From NCBI GenBank assembly GCA_029339505.1, contig JAQISU010000096.1, positions 6,247,501 to 6,311,500 on the forward strand: a stretch of DNA of 64,000 bases, written 5' to 3'. The stretch comes from Unio delphinus (Eukaryota > Mollusca > Bivalvia > Unionida > Unionidae). Positions within the stretch are counted from its first letter, which is position 1; the number at the start of each line of letters is the position of its first letter. Under the pieces are notes generated by a model, which saw only the letters and a list, made by a program, of their open reading frames with translations, was not told the origin of the DNA and did no database searches. Positions 1 to 34,793 of the stretch are shown piece after piece. The translations under genes and the position numbers were made by a program.

Positions 1-168
1 AACTGCTTTGATTGTAGTATTAGTAACTAATGACAAGCAAGAAAAACATTTCTTTCTATACTTTAAACAATTGAAAAATCACATATGAATAAAAGTGTTC
101 TGGGGGATTGTTAAGTCTTTCAGCTGCATAAAACTGATAAGCCAAAGAAAGTTGCTTTTGAGGTTAAA

Positions 169-217
169 GTATATATATATATATATATATATAGATAGAG
201 AGAGAGAGAGAGAGAGA
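169..217. repeat. (TA)n(GA)n microsatellite
   Basis: A pure TA run passes directly into a GA run. Confidence 0.95.
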
Positions 218-576
218 TTAACTTCTATACATTTTTTTTACATTTTAAACTTTTGAACAAAGATATAACTCTGTAACAACAAAAATTAAAACTTACTTGT
301 AGAAAGTTAGCAACCGATTATAATCGATTATCAGTAAGTTGTGTGCAACCGATGATCGATTATGAACTTCTAACCGATTCCCATCACTAACAGCAGCATT
401 GATAAACATGAATGAAACAGAGTGGCCTATTTACTCATGTTTATGCTATTTTTGGAAGGATTATATGCTATTTTTGGAAGGATTATAATCACCTAATGCT
501 ATGGAACTGTAATCTTACTAGTCACTATATCTAAACATATTGATGCATAGTTTCCCTGTACAATTACTGCCTAGAG

Positions 577-772
577 CAAGGGTACACAACCTTTTTCAGC
601 CAAGGGCCAGATTGCACTTTTAAGACCACTTGAGTGCTGCAAACACCAATTTCTTTCATATAATAACTGTTCATGGGCCAGATTTATGTGTTGTTTTAAT
701 TTTCCCTGAGGGCTTGACAGAACATTTAAGTGGGCCAGATCCATTCCATGGGCCAGTGGTTGTGCACCCCTG
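577..772. mobile_element. hAT-type MITE with 8-bp target duplication
   Basis: The ends are CAAGGGTACACAACC and, inverted, CAGGGGTGCACAACC, the terminal pattern of hAT transposons. The flanks GCCTAGAG (569-576) and GTCTAGAG (773-780) match at 7 of 8 positions, as expected for the 8-bp hAT target duplication. Internal GGGCCAGAT repeats are typical of these short non-autonomous elements. No transposase is present. Confidence 0.8.
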
Positions 773-1824
773 GTCTAGAGGGATTGTAGTAATTCCTCAA
801 AATCTGGTACTCTCTTTTTTACAAATTAAATTTGTATTGCATGAAAATCAAAGAACCATTTTATCTGTAAATACTAGCCTAGAGGGCATGCTTAATGAAT
901 GAATACATCCAATTACTTGAGTGCTTAATAAGATTTCTAACGCATTGGTGTGTGCACAGAGAATGATGGCTGTAAAATGCAGATGAAGAAGCAGGTTATA
1001 CATATATGATGGCAAAACCTTATTCAAAACAAATTAAAATGTGATCACCTGTGACAGAATCTATGATCCAAAGCATACTTCATTATATACGATTTATTAT
1101 GTTAAATTATGATCACCCGTGACAGTATCTATAAATATATATATATTTATTTGTAATGTCAGTTAGTTCTTACCTGTTTTACTAATCAGTGCAATTAAAA
1201 TAATTTATTTATGTATTTCTGTAGATGAACAGTGTCAAGAAAATAAATGGTTTAATGTTGGTTTAAATGTGTTTTCTGTGTGTGTGTGTGGGGGGGCGAT
1301 TTCATGAAACTTTGATTTAGAACTGAAGAGAACAAGGCTACACATAATCCACAATCTTAGGTAACATGCATTCTCAGTCCAGGATAGATAGAAAGAGCTT
1401 ACAGTACTTTTTCTGACTAATGACACACACCTCTCCCCAGTGACTGCATCCAGAATTTAAATTATTATTTTTATCTACTCATTCAAGTGAAACATCAATG
1501 TTCCCATCAAAATGCATCAACTCACCAAATTTCATGATTTCTGAAATAACTGTATGTATACAGCATGCAAAAGTGAGCCAAATGCAAATATTTTATGAAG
1601 AATATGCAAATAATGTACATGTTTGTAAAGAGATAGCACTTGCCCAAGGCATAGATGAAATACAATAAGAATGTACATATGATAAATGTGAACATTGCAA
1701 AAGTTTCTCTGTCCTTCCTATAGGAAACCAACTAAAAAATGATAGCATACAAAAGGAAATAGAACAAAATAAAATGTTTTCAACAAAACTATAAACATGA
1801 CAAAAAGAATCAATCAGAACTTAC

Positions 1825-24306
<22,482 letters not shown>

Positions 24307-24567
24307 TTTGGCCGCTAATTACGCTCACAAATTAAAAGAACCTCTCCCTTATATTTTCCCCAGCTTGCACGAAAATAGGTAACTTTCATTTAAAACGATT
24401 ACAACATTTAAATAATTATATCAAATAAAGTTTTTATAACATTAGTGTTACTAAAGCAAAGCAATACGTACTCTTTATGAGAGTCTAAATTATGGTTACT
24501 TTTGACAAAATGTATTTAAAAAGAAAAAGTATTTAAGACTTTAAGTACGTTCTCATGCCGTTTGAAT
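24307..24567 (-). promoter_or_regulatory. AQR 5' flank with TATA-like element
   Basis: On the minus strand a TATA-like AAAATATAAGG lies at 24347-24357, about 45 nt before the AQR start codon, which would imply a very short 5' UTR. No other core promoter motif is clear. Assignment is tentative. Confidence 0.3.
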
Positions 24568-24881
24568 TGGTCGTTGTTGGGTGACAATTTGGAATGAGAC
24601 TCTTCTCGAGAAATTAAATGCAACAAGTCGTAGTTCCGAATCGCTACACTCTTTCTCGAGAAAGTGCATGCTAACGTTTTCGGATCTTGCAGGGCAAAAC
24701 TTATCAATGTACACACGATGTAAATCTCTAACGATACTTTCTGACCAAGTTTCACTCAAAAACAATCAAAAACCCGCAGCATGCGATTTCTTGAGAAAGA
24801 GCACAACACTTTGAAATTACGACTTCTTGGAAAAAGAAAATCTCGAGTAGAGTCTTTTTCCAAAGTGTGTTGTAACTGACC
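24568..24881. mobile_element. Foldback/MITE-like element with about 100-bp imperfect inverted repeats
   Basis: The left arm (TTTGGAATGAGACTCTTCTC, AAGTCGTAGTTCC, ACTCTTTCTCGAGAAAGTGC) pairs with the right arm read in reverse (CTTTGGAAAAAGACTCTACT, AAGTCGTAATTTC, GCTCTTTCTCAAGAAATCGC). The arms extend over about 100 bp each with about 70-75% identity and end near GGTCGTT/GGTCAGTT. The element begins about 260 bp upstream of the AQR start codon. Confidence 0.65.
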
Positions 24882-25689
24882 ACTCGGCCCATATCAGAGT
24901 CGACCCATAGTGTTCTCGGCCTACAAAAATCGGCCCATAACGTATTCAGTCCTCATAACGTTACGTACTCAGTCCATTTACGTAATCGGCACTCGTCCTT
25001 TCTGTCAACAATTTGTATAAAAGTCATTTGTTCAACGTCCATTTCATGTCTTGTTAGTTTTACGTTTCTTTTGCAAAAGAAATACAGTAGAGCAAAAATC
25101 ATAATCCCAGATTAATTAAATTATTTACTGCATAATCAACATTATCAAATACCCTTGTCCAGCCGATGATATGTGTTAACTGAGTTTAAGGTAGCACATG
25201 TCTACTCTACTTCTAGTGATTGTAAACATGTATTGACACCTGTAATCTGATTATAGTTGTACTCCCCATTCGTGTACCGTACATTTTGCATGACCAATCA
25301 ATAGTTTCCGGTATTCTAAATTGAAAACGTCTCTATCCATGTAAGGCCGCTATGTCAACTGAGTTAAATAGATATTATCTTTTTTCAACAACAAAAAACA
25401 ACAAAAAAAAGACAAACATAAGCACAGATACAAAACAAACATTTCACATTTTTATGTATTTATTTTTTGTACAAGCTTTGTATCGTTGCTCGTCTTTGTC
25501 CTGTCTTATTCCTTCTCTCAGTACTAACAATAATTATGTTCGACGTTCTCTTATCTTGACTCAATAGTCACTGTAAAAAGTCCATCAGATAAACAATATT
25601 CGTCTGGAAGATTTTGATGACATTTAAGTTGCTGAGCATTCAGCACTCAATATTTCATTAATTTGAATAAGATGTATAAATATTAATAT
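24882..25689. other. Intergenic, with a CpG-bearing short repeat stretch
   Basis: From 24883 to 25000 variants of TCGGCCCATAACGT and CTCAGTCC...TTACGTA recur every 20-25 bp as a degenerate array. The rest shows no recognised gene or element. Confidence 0.4.
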
Positions 25690-25930
25690 TTTATGTATAT
25701 CTAACTTACATTGTTTGTTAGTTGGGTACTTGTTTTTTAATATATTTTTTTATTTCTATTTCATTACTTGCTATTGAATGTAACATTGTATGTTGGGCTT
25801 GACTTTGTCCAAAGTTGAATTCATTTCTGCTTGACCCAAATTGAGTTTTAAAATTTTATTAATTGTATTAAACAACAAATACATAGCTTAATTATTCTCT
25901 ATGTGTAAAGGATTAAAATCATTATTATTA
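25690..25930 (+). repeat. Dispersed repeat, copy 2 (plus)
   Basis: This is the inverted partner of 22098-22290, with AATGTAACATTGTATGTTGG, GACTTTGTCC and TGCTTGACCC in matching order. It ends at AAAATCATTATTATTATG, a tail like those of non-LTR elements. Confidence 0.65.
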
Positions 25931-28900
25931 TGAATTAAAGTAAATATGTTTATTTGGGTCTTGTGTCTCTTTTGTGGGATGGACATCCATCTTGGCATAA
26001 TCGTACAATATCTTTGATATACGTGGTAGTATAGTATGTACCGATGCTACACCATCAATAATGAGAGCATTGAAGACATGCTTACTGTTTACAATGATCA
26101 CCAAAGCTTAAAGAACGGCAATCGGCAGAAATTCTTATCATAAGGAACAAAGCTTCTTATTGATATTCAAACCGACAGATACGGATTGGTTTTTATGCCA
26201 GAAGAATTCATGTAGGTAACTCTGTTTTGGCAGCAGACGAAGGGTTGATGAAACAGGTGACAGCATTTCTTCGGTGTCTTTTGATTGGGGTGGTTGGAAA
26301 TGGTTACCTGTTTGAAGAATACAACATTGCTCTACTTGACGGATTGATAGAACATGCATTCACCATCACTTTCAGGCTACTGCTCTCTGTCTCCTCCTTT
26401 GTAATGTGTTACAATATCCTTGGTATCTAAAGCAACCATGTCGCTTGACTTTTCAACCAAAGGTATACGCATGTCCTACATTGCTATGGTAATAATCGTT
26501 CTGTTTTTCCATGATATCTGCCGGTCTCTGTTGCATTATTAGGCCCTGATGCTGTCTCAAAGTTAGCAACTAGTTTGCTCACTTCTGAACCAGCTGCTAT
26601 ACACCTTCTAAGTGCCGAGGGATTCTCAGTCTCGACAAAGGCCCCTACTTGGCCTCTGATGACTTGCCTCCTTTTGTCAGTCTTATTAATTGCTATTCAT
26701 GCTATTTTCTATCAGATTTGTGAACAACATAGTTTCCTACGGGAAATCCGTTTGCCACTTGTGAATGTTGATGAGGTAACAGAAATGCCATCATGCATAA
26801 TTCACATTGTTGTTGGAAAAAAATACAGCATAAATTCTGACAGCGCCTCACATTACAGAACAAAGTTTCATTTTCTATATGATCGTATCAGTGTGAAAGC
26901 TATCAACTGCATTATCAACACAAAATTCCAGAACTGGAACTGCAAACCCTGCTGGAGTCTGTGTAATAAAAACTGACGATGTCTTCAGAACGCACAGCTG
27001 AAGTATTCAGCGTATGCTGCCTTAGTACGCATGTAAAGAATGTATGATTTTATCTGACGAGCTTGATATGTTTTGTCATGCTTGATGATGACAGGAAAGA
27101 TTCTGCAATACCAGGCGAGGCTACGCTTGCCTCAACAAGGGTGCTTGTCCAACCGCTGTCTTGACGCAGATTTCTAATTGACCTCAGCTGCCAGCAAACA
27201 GTTAAGACTGACCGTTAATGTTATGGGTTCCCGCGAACGTGGTAAAGCTATCTTACAGGCCCAACAGGCTTCAGAGTAGTGCCACCACAACGGGCTTTAC
27301 ACAAAAGTTTGCACCACTGCTCCAACCTACGCTCGAAACTGTTTAATTCAGTGATTTACTTGTACAAATAGTACATAGTACAAATATATTGTAACACCCC
27401 GTGTGTTTTTTCGAAAAGACCAAGAGTTCAGGAATAAAAATGCTTTTTATAAATAATAAAGGTGAGATATAACATACTTTCCAATATCGCAAATCGACTT
27501 TACATAAACACAGTGTCCGTCACAACACTATCAACTTGTGAGAATATATAGTAGACTTGGTTATCTAAATGTCAAAGGAACGTTATAATATACAATAGTT
27601 AGGTTAAATTAATGGTATTCTTTTTTGGATTTTAAAGTACCAAAGTTAATATCGGTTATGAAAATTACGAAAGTGATAATTTTAGAATACAAGGCCGAAA
27701 TTCTTTTCTATTTAAATGTTCATACTTTGTCGCTCTGACAGCTATCTGCCAGTGCACTGTCTGCACTCGTATTTATAGACTCCTATTCACGTCACATGAC
27801 CTTAGTTAGCCAATCAATGTTTGTCCTTCTCAGGGCAAGCCATGGCGGTAACCAAGTCAACTGTTCAAACTGTAAGAAAAATCCCTGTGAACATGCAATT
27901 TAGACGGACTTAAGTTGTCCTCACAATGTCCGTGGTGTGCGTTTTTACTATTAATCTTATAAATATATTCATACCTATGATTCCGTATAACTGAAAGAAA
28001 CGGACATGTAAATTTCAATGCGAATCGAGTGAAAGTACAATGTACTGATGATCCAATGAGTCGTAATACGGTTAGAAATAGTCCCTATCAACTGCATACT
28101 ACATGTATTTTGCACACTAAGTAACACAACAATTTCTACATAACCAAAAACTTTCAATAATGAACAGTAACACTAGTTCTAACTTATTGTCCAACGAAAG
28201 TCTGACAAGAAAAATGTGATTCATCGGCTGGGCACATTGATTCCATCAATATCCTGCATCTCTGCTGTTCTAGTAATAAAACTCCACCGAATGGCTGAAT
28301 TCAATAGTTTATGGGCTAACATAATTTTTCTCGCTTTGATATTCCAAAATCTTGGAAGGTAAGATAATTCATTTCCTAAACTATTCATGTCAAATTCCAG
28401 CACGACACACGTATAGTTCAACATGGAATGACTATGGCACAGTAACTGCGAACATGCGAACTTGTTTCTACTTAATATTTGTGTCCCAGTTTGTAGAACT
28501 GTTGACGTCTTTAGATGACTTCCTTGATGAATTCGTTAATACTCATGATAACAGCATGACACTTTGGACCAGGGCAAGGTTTTACACTCACATTTAGTAT
28601 TAGACGTAGGGTACACATTTATAAAAGATGCAGACCGTGATCTAAACGATGGTGGTTGGGGGGCGTACATTCAGGAACGGAAGAAGTAATTCACACACGA
28701 TAAACGTTTTCAGTCAGATCAAATAAGCCAAAGTCTCGTAGTTCATCATCATCTCACATCTCAACGTTGAACATCAAATAATCTTGACACATTAATATTA
28801 ACTGGACGATGTGCATGCAAAACTCCATTCACAGTACCAATAAGGTGTTACAACATAGTGAACTGCCTCATGTTTTCTGACTTTGTTTCATGTTTTTACA

Positions 28901-29290
28901 TGATCATTATTAGTATTACTATTGAAAAAGGATTATAGTTCTTAAGAAGTATTTTGGTTTGTTGAGCTAGGTATTACAATATGAACTTTACGTGTAGGAT
29001 TCTCTTTTATAAATCAAGGCTGAATAACCAGGTCAAGTCAACAACTATTTCGGTCAAGTGCACCACGCATTTAGTTTGATTGGAGGTCACGAAAATATCA
29101 TGTGAAACTATGACTGATCTGGTCTTGTACAGCTATCATGCACACCCTAATTGTTGATTGGCTCAATAAAAGGAGACTATTGAGTTATTTCAAAATAATA
29201 TCGTATACAGTGCTCAAGAATGTTTTAGTGATTAAGAGTTTGTTTGTTTTATGCTATATAAGAGAATTAAATGTACCATATTATGATTTT
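25931..29290. other. Intergenic, no recognised gene
   Basis: Apart from the doubtful frame at 26575 I see nothing assignable. The interval 26100-27340 is less AT-rich than its surroundings and may be a decayed mobile element, but I could not identify it. Confidence 0.4.
26575..26976 (+). CDS. Unrecognised 133-codon open frame
   Basis: This is the longest unexplained open frame in the intergenic region. It begins MLTSEPAAIHLLSAEG and has one hydrophobic stretch near residues 28-45 (LMTCLLLSVLLIAIHAIF). I do not recognise the family. No promoter, splice or polyadenylation context supports it, and neighbouring frames (26138-26430) look like decayed sequence, possibly an old transposon. The call is doubtful. 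Confidence 0.15.
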   Translation: MLTSEPAAIHLLSAEGFSVSTKAPTWPLMTCLLLSVLLIAIHAIFYQICEQHSFLREIRLPLVNVDEVTEMPSCIIHIVVGKKYSINSDSASHYRTKFHFLYDRISVKAINCIINTKFQNWNCKPCWSLCNKN

Positions 29291-29452
29291 CAGCTATGCC
29301 AGCTTTGTAACAGAGTAACTAGTAATGTTGATAATTTATCTTATCATAGGCTCCTCAAAATAGTTTATTGCAAGATTTGTTCAGATCTTTATACTGAAGC
29401 CCTAATGTATAACGAAAATATTAAGGTTGGAGGGTCTCCAATGTCCGTGTGA
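29291..29452 (+). CDS. Possible terminal exon with paired CxxC motifs
   Basis: After the acceptor-like TATGATTTTCAG (ends 29293) the frame reads LCQLCNRVTSNVDNLS and later YCKICSDLYTEAL before a TGA at 29450-29452. CQLC and CKIC are two CxxC pairs 23 residues apart (first Cys to first Cys), a possible zinc ribbon. An AATAAA lies at 29458-29463, just after the stop. I do not recognise the protein, and no upstream exon was found. It may be chance. Confidence 0.2.
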   Translation, partial: QLCQLCNRVTSNVDNLSYHRLLKIVYCKICSDLYTEALMYNENIKVGGSPMSV

Positions 29453-30176
29453 CCAAAATAAAATGAAAAAGATATATTATTTGTAAGCAATGCTGTCTAA
29501 AGTAATGGATAGTAACTTTCCTGGCAAGCAAGTTAATGTAAAATATAAAGTACTAACTTTCTAAAAAGTGCAGGGTACTCTTTTCCGTGAAAACAATCCA
29601 TTTGGAATTTTAAATAACAGAAATATATATGGACTTTGTAGCGTAAACTGCATTTGCCTGAAGCCGTTTCCACATACGATTCTCACTCCTGCTGATGTTA
29701 TAATTGCGGTAGCAGTTACTGTAAATGCTGCCGTCGGCATGTCAGTTGTGGTAATGAACATGTTTGTAGACTTGTAACAAAATGACCATTTTGTTTCACT
29801 CTCTATATGTTCAACGTTGTCTCCTCTCCTCCTCATCCTTTCCTTTTCCTCTTCTATCTTGACCTTGCTAAAAGTTTCCAATTCTTACTTCTGTTTTTGT
29901 TATTTTTATCTGAAATCGTCACTGACTGGTAATGATGGAAATGGAAGTGAAGGTAAGAAATTACAAAAAACCAAATTGAAGTTTAGGCACAAGAAGTATA
30001 AATTTCACGCGCATCACAATACAGCATCTTCATTTCATTTATTAGATCATGATAAATGGCAGATCAGCTAACGCGTGTTCGCTTCATTCTGATTGTAAGT
30101 TTGACAACACACCTTGATTGACTTATGTTAAATGCATTTTGTTTGTTAGAACTTCCCTTTTTCTTTCGATCCAGTC
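29453..30176. other. Intergenic, nothing recognised
   Basis: Short frames on both strands (29561-30071) have no recognisable similarity and no supporting signals. Confidence 0.4.
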
Positions 30177-30873
30177 ATATTGTTGGATAGTATGTGTGGG
30201 ATTTCGGTCAATTCACATTGTTGGATGGTATGTGTGGTATTTCGGTCAATTCACACTGTTGGATGGTATGTGTCAGATTTTGGTCAATTCACATTGTTGG
30301 ATAGTATGTGTGGGATTTCGGTCAATTCACATTGTTGGATGGTATGTGTGTGATTTTGGTCAATTCACACTGTTGGATGGTATGTGTCAGATTTCGGTCA
30401 ATTCACATTGTTGGATAGTATGTTTGGGATTTCGGTCAATTCACATTGTTGGGTGGTATGTGTGGGATTTCGGTCAATTCACATTGTTGGGTGGTATGTG
30501 TGGGATTTCGGTCAATTCACATTGTTGGATAGTATGTGTGGGATTTCGGTCGATTCACATTGTTGGGTGGTATGTTTGGGATTAGGGTCATTTCACATTG
30601 TTGGATAGTATGTGTGGGATTTCGGTCAATTCACATTGTTGGGTGGTATGTGTGGGATTTCGGTCAATTCACATTGTTGGGTGGTATGTGTGGGATTTCG
30701 ATCGATTCACATTGTTGGGTGGTATGTGTGGGATTTCGGTCGATTCACATTGTTGGGTGGTATGTGTGGGATTAGGGTCATTTCACATTGTTGGATAGTA
30801 TGTTTGGGATTTGGGTCATTTCACATTTTTGGAAATTATGTTTGGGATTTGGGTCATTTCACATTGTTGGATA
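30177..30873. repeat. 38-bp minisatellite, about 18 copies
   Basis: The unit contains GATTTCGGTCAATTCACATT and GTTGGATGGTATGTGTGG, with a period of 38 bp. Variants (GGATAG/GGGTGG; GATTTCGGTC/GATTAGGGTC) form sub-patterns. Because 38 is not divisible by three and the unit lacks stops, plus-strand frames stay open for up to 155 codons. These are satellite frames, not genes. Confidence 0.95.
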
Positions 30874-33800
30874 GTACTCAAAAAGCTGGTGTTTTTGTGT
30901 TAGCTATGTAAATATTGGACAATACACGTGGCATGTTGGGTAGTAAATAACTTTGGTAGTGGATAGTAGATATCTAGACATCAAGTGCCATTTTTGTCAA
31001 GCATTTATTGAACAAACAAGAAATCTTGTGTTGAAAATAAAAATGACAATTCCCGTAGACACCCCAAGTGCCGTATATGGCTACAATCATGGTGACTATT
31101 TAAAGTTGTTGCATGAGACCTGCATATCATTAATCGGACTTTAACCCTTAAATAGACTTCTTTTTAAAGAGACTGTTCCTATGTCCCCTATAAGTCGTAT
31201 TTAAAGCTTTGAAAATAATCTGATTATAGTATTTGTTATACAACAGTCTGATCTGGTGCATAGCATTTATTATACAATAATCTGCTGTGTGTCGTTTGTT
31301 ATTTAGCAATTTGATGTGCAGAAATAGACATAAAAAGAAACATTTTCATTTCTTATATGCTACTTACATGTTTTGACAACAAAGAGTATACTATCTTTGT
31401 TAACTACATCTTTAAATTGTTTTTTTTTTTATAAATCTTACACTGAATTTAAGAGTAAACATGATCACATGTAGTACAATATGTTTAAAAATTGTTTACG
31501 ATATTTTGGGATTTATTTATCTATTATGTAAGTCTTTTTCAATATAGCAAATAAAAATATCAATATAAACAACAAAATTTAAGATAAATACCAGGAAATC
31601 AATATGTGTATATAATCATAATCTTTTTTTTTCTTGTTGCACACCATCGAATGACCTCCTTTATACAGTAGTAATATATACATACATGATTAACATCATC
31701 GTCCAGTAATCTCTTCATTCAAATGTATATGTATTATCTAAACAATGTTTCCAAGCTTGTGCAAAATGACCATGATTCTCTTTTGTTCCTAAGAAAGCCA
31801 CCTTATAATTTACAGAAGTGTAGTATACGGTGATTCTGCATGTACCTTTATGTAATGGGTCCTTATTCCCATTTGATGCAATATGATTAAAGCATATAAA
31901 TTACTACAATAGGTCGATTGTAATTATAGCAGATGCAATATTTATATTTATGCTTTTCATTTAAAATGAATTCCATAAAACGATTATCTTAACGAGTTCT
32001 TTTAGGATAAAACTGTCCCATTTAATATAAATCTTTAGGTCACAAAACCCAGCACAATAAATGAAGCAGCTGCATTTTGTCAATATTGCATAAAACAAGA
32101 CAGCATTATCATTAAATCCTGCTGCTAACAATATCATGTTTTGATCTTGAGTGCAACCATTACATCTCAGACACAAAAGATCAATAAATTAATAACAGTG
32201 CTATACCTAGTTGAATACGTCACTGTTCGTATCAACAAACTATAACAATTCAACGGAGCACGAAGTTAGATCTCAGAACCAATAAAAAAACATGAAGCAT
32301 GAAATGTAGCCTGCCCACTGTGTTGATAAGTGGTTAAGTTGCGATATATACTACGCTAGGAACAAAATCTTTATATATTGAAGTGGGCGGTTTTGCTCAC
32401 AGAATGTAAGAAAACAATTAAATATAATTAATATATCTTACATATTTAAACAATACTTAGTGAATGTATAAATTGTCAACGTTTCACAAACTATTTATAT
32501 TTATACTTCCCACTCATCTTATGTCCCTTGGGGCTTAGTTGCCGTGAGATCAGACACAACTGAAAAGCATACTATGTATATATAAACACATGTGGGGTGT
32601 GGTTCCAATCCCCCCCCCCCCACACACACACAATCAAATAAGTAGTCCATCCTGTGGGCATAAACCCATCGAGTATGCCTTGTTGGCCAAACCGACGTAA
32701 ATTAAAGACAAGAATGTAAGTAAGCTGTTTTGGTCACTATTACATTCATTTTTCAAGTTTACTTTTTTTTTATTCAGGGCTGTGAGACGTCAAACAAGCA
32801 ACATAAAAGCACCAATTGCATAGTGTTTCGACGTCTGGAGATCTGTTGCTAGTGAATTCGGCCTGGAAGATGTCGATTCTGCCTGAATGTACTGGAGTTT
32901 TCTTTTGGATACTGAAAACCCCCTTTAAAAATGTATATTAGTCTTTTTAAAATCTTATTTGATCCTTTACATCCCTTTACATCAGCGTATACGTAAGGAA
33001 CCGGGATTACATCTTCATTGTGGTATTTATCCCCACCGAGCGTCTTATTGCAATACAGGCTGTATCAAATTAGTGCGTGGATGGTTTCGATCCCCACTCA
33101 TTTTAAAATCAATACTGTTGCCTGGTGTTTTATTGTCCGAAAATCCGACATAAGAAGCACACGCTGTGTGCTTAAACGCTTGAGGGAAAAGGCTCTCTTT
33201 CCTTCACCAATATCTCGTGTATTGTAAGAATAAACTATTCGCACTTGCCCATAAATAACATTATTTATATCTACTGTATAAGTGATGCTTAACTGTGTTC
33301 AAGTTGAAAACATATATTAGTGTTCCAGAATCCCCCCCCCCCGCCCCATTATGACTATTATTGAGCTCTCCTATTAAAAGCTGCCGTCTCTTGCCTAGTG
33401 GAAATTGCAAGCCAACCAAAAAGTCATTTTTTTTTTCAATGCACAGTGTCAGTGAAGCACCACGAGCAGATGTTATAAACTATATAGTTTACGATCATCT
33501 TGTGTCCGTTATTATTGTGAAACTTCCAGTCCCCAATTACATGACCTAGACTACTGAAGGTGCATACATAGTTGAAAAATTCCCTATCATGTGAATGCTA
33601 GTACAATTACATCTACGTCCACTGAATCATCTAACAAAAAATACACACATTAGTGGTCATTAGTGGATTTTACTTCTGACGTAATCAAGCTATCAATGAA
33701 AAGCAGTTGCAATCTATATATTTGCATTGGTTTTAATGGGAGTGGCTGCATGAACACGAAACCAATTCTGTATAATAACATGTTATTGGATTTATTCAGA

Positions 33801-34329
33801 TGAAATCTACCTCACTGTGGGACCTACAAATGTCTATACAAATTTATATTTTCCTCTCAATTTCAGCGATAAGATTTCTTTCATGAGTAATAAGCCACGC
33901 TGTTAACTGTAAAAAATATATTGATTGATAAAAGCATGCTGGCTCCTGATTAAAGTGAGCCTACCACATTAATCATCTACCTGTAATAATATCAAATGTC
34001 ATCTATTGTAAAATAACTTGTGTCAATGCAGTTGTCACGTGTGTAGACATGCTGCTGTCGGCAAGTTCTGTCCGAGCATAGCTGGGGGACCGATTTTCTA
34101 TCTCTGCGAACAACAGACTACAGCAGTGTATTCGATACTCGTAAATTTATTTTGCATAATCCTCTTTTTTTAAATCTAAGATTTGCTTCTAGGAGAAACA
34201 GTTGCAGACAAGTAGGTATTTTGAACTTCGTACAAAAAATGCAAATACAATTTTGTCCGTATGCGATTCTAGAAAAATAAATGCAAGATGAGTCACTGCT
34301 GATAATCCCCATATGTACATTAATGATTA

Positions 34330-34331
<2 letters not shown>
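30874..34331. other. Intergenic, nothing recognised
   Basis: AT-rich sequence with short homopolymers (a C run at 32610-32621 and another near 33331). No gene, SINE or transposon end was recognised. Confidence 0.5.

Positions 34332-34392
<61 letters not shown>
34332..34392. repeat. (TA)n microsatellite
   Basis: A pure TA run. Confidence 0.95.
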
Positions 34393-34394
<2 letters not shown>

Positions 34395-34542
34395 ATATGT
34401 TTTCTTCAGTAGTTTGTGTCAGTAATTTAATCTTGAATTGAATTTATTGATATAATTACATGATTTCATGTTTGTGACAAAATGAATCCAAAAATTTTTG
34501 TTTAAAATTTAATTTACAATTTCGTGTATTACAATTGTTTGT

Positions 34543-34793
34543 TCGATCTTAGGTTTAACGCCATTTTTTAGCGCACAATAGCCTATACATGGCGGCCAGT
34601 AATTGGTGGAGAATAAACCTGGGAAACCCCGGTAAGAACCAGCGACTCGCGGGAAGTTACATGTACTATCAAGCTTTCTCACACATATTCATACTGGCCT
34701 AGCATGTCTGTCGAATCCACGTCGACAGAGGTGAGACGTCAGTGATCAGAAGTCAAGTGCATTTTACTACTCGAATACCCGGGGTCCCTATGA
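34543..34793 (-). mobile_element. tRNA-derived SINE, family 1
   Basis: The 3' end GGTTTAACGCCATTTTTTAG (plus-strand view) and the body ATAGCCTATACATGGCGGCC and AAGCTTTCTCACACAT match the family. The tRNA-like head lies at the right end, reading on the minus strand. It is more diverged than the copy at 57119. Confidence 0.8.

Larger units (their letters stand above)
1..1824 (-). other. AQR intron 6 (runs off the window)
   Basis: Noncoding sequence after exon 6. It holds a TA/GA microsatellite, a hAT-type MITE and a pair of about 28-bp direct repeats (TGATCACCYGTGACAG) at 1039 and 1108. I searched both strands for the next Aquarius exon and did not find it. Confidence 0.7.

Noticed and set aside
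1170..1230. Next AQR exon (donor-like GTAAGAAC at the left)
   Set aside because: Neither frame of the would-be exon resembles the Aquarius sequence expected after VPPWD.
30118..30911. Frames of 66-155 codons with Cys/Trp-rich repeats
   Set aside because: They arise from the 38-bp minisatellite, which is open in several frames; no independent evidence for coding.
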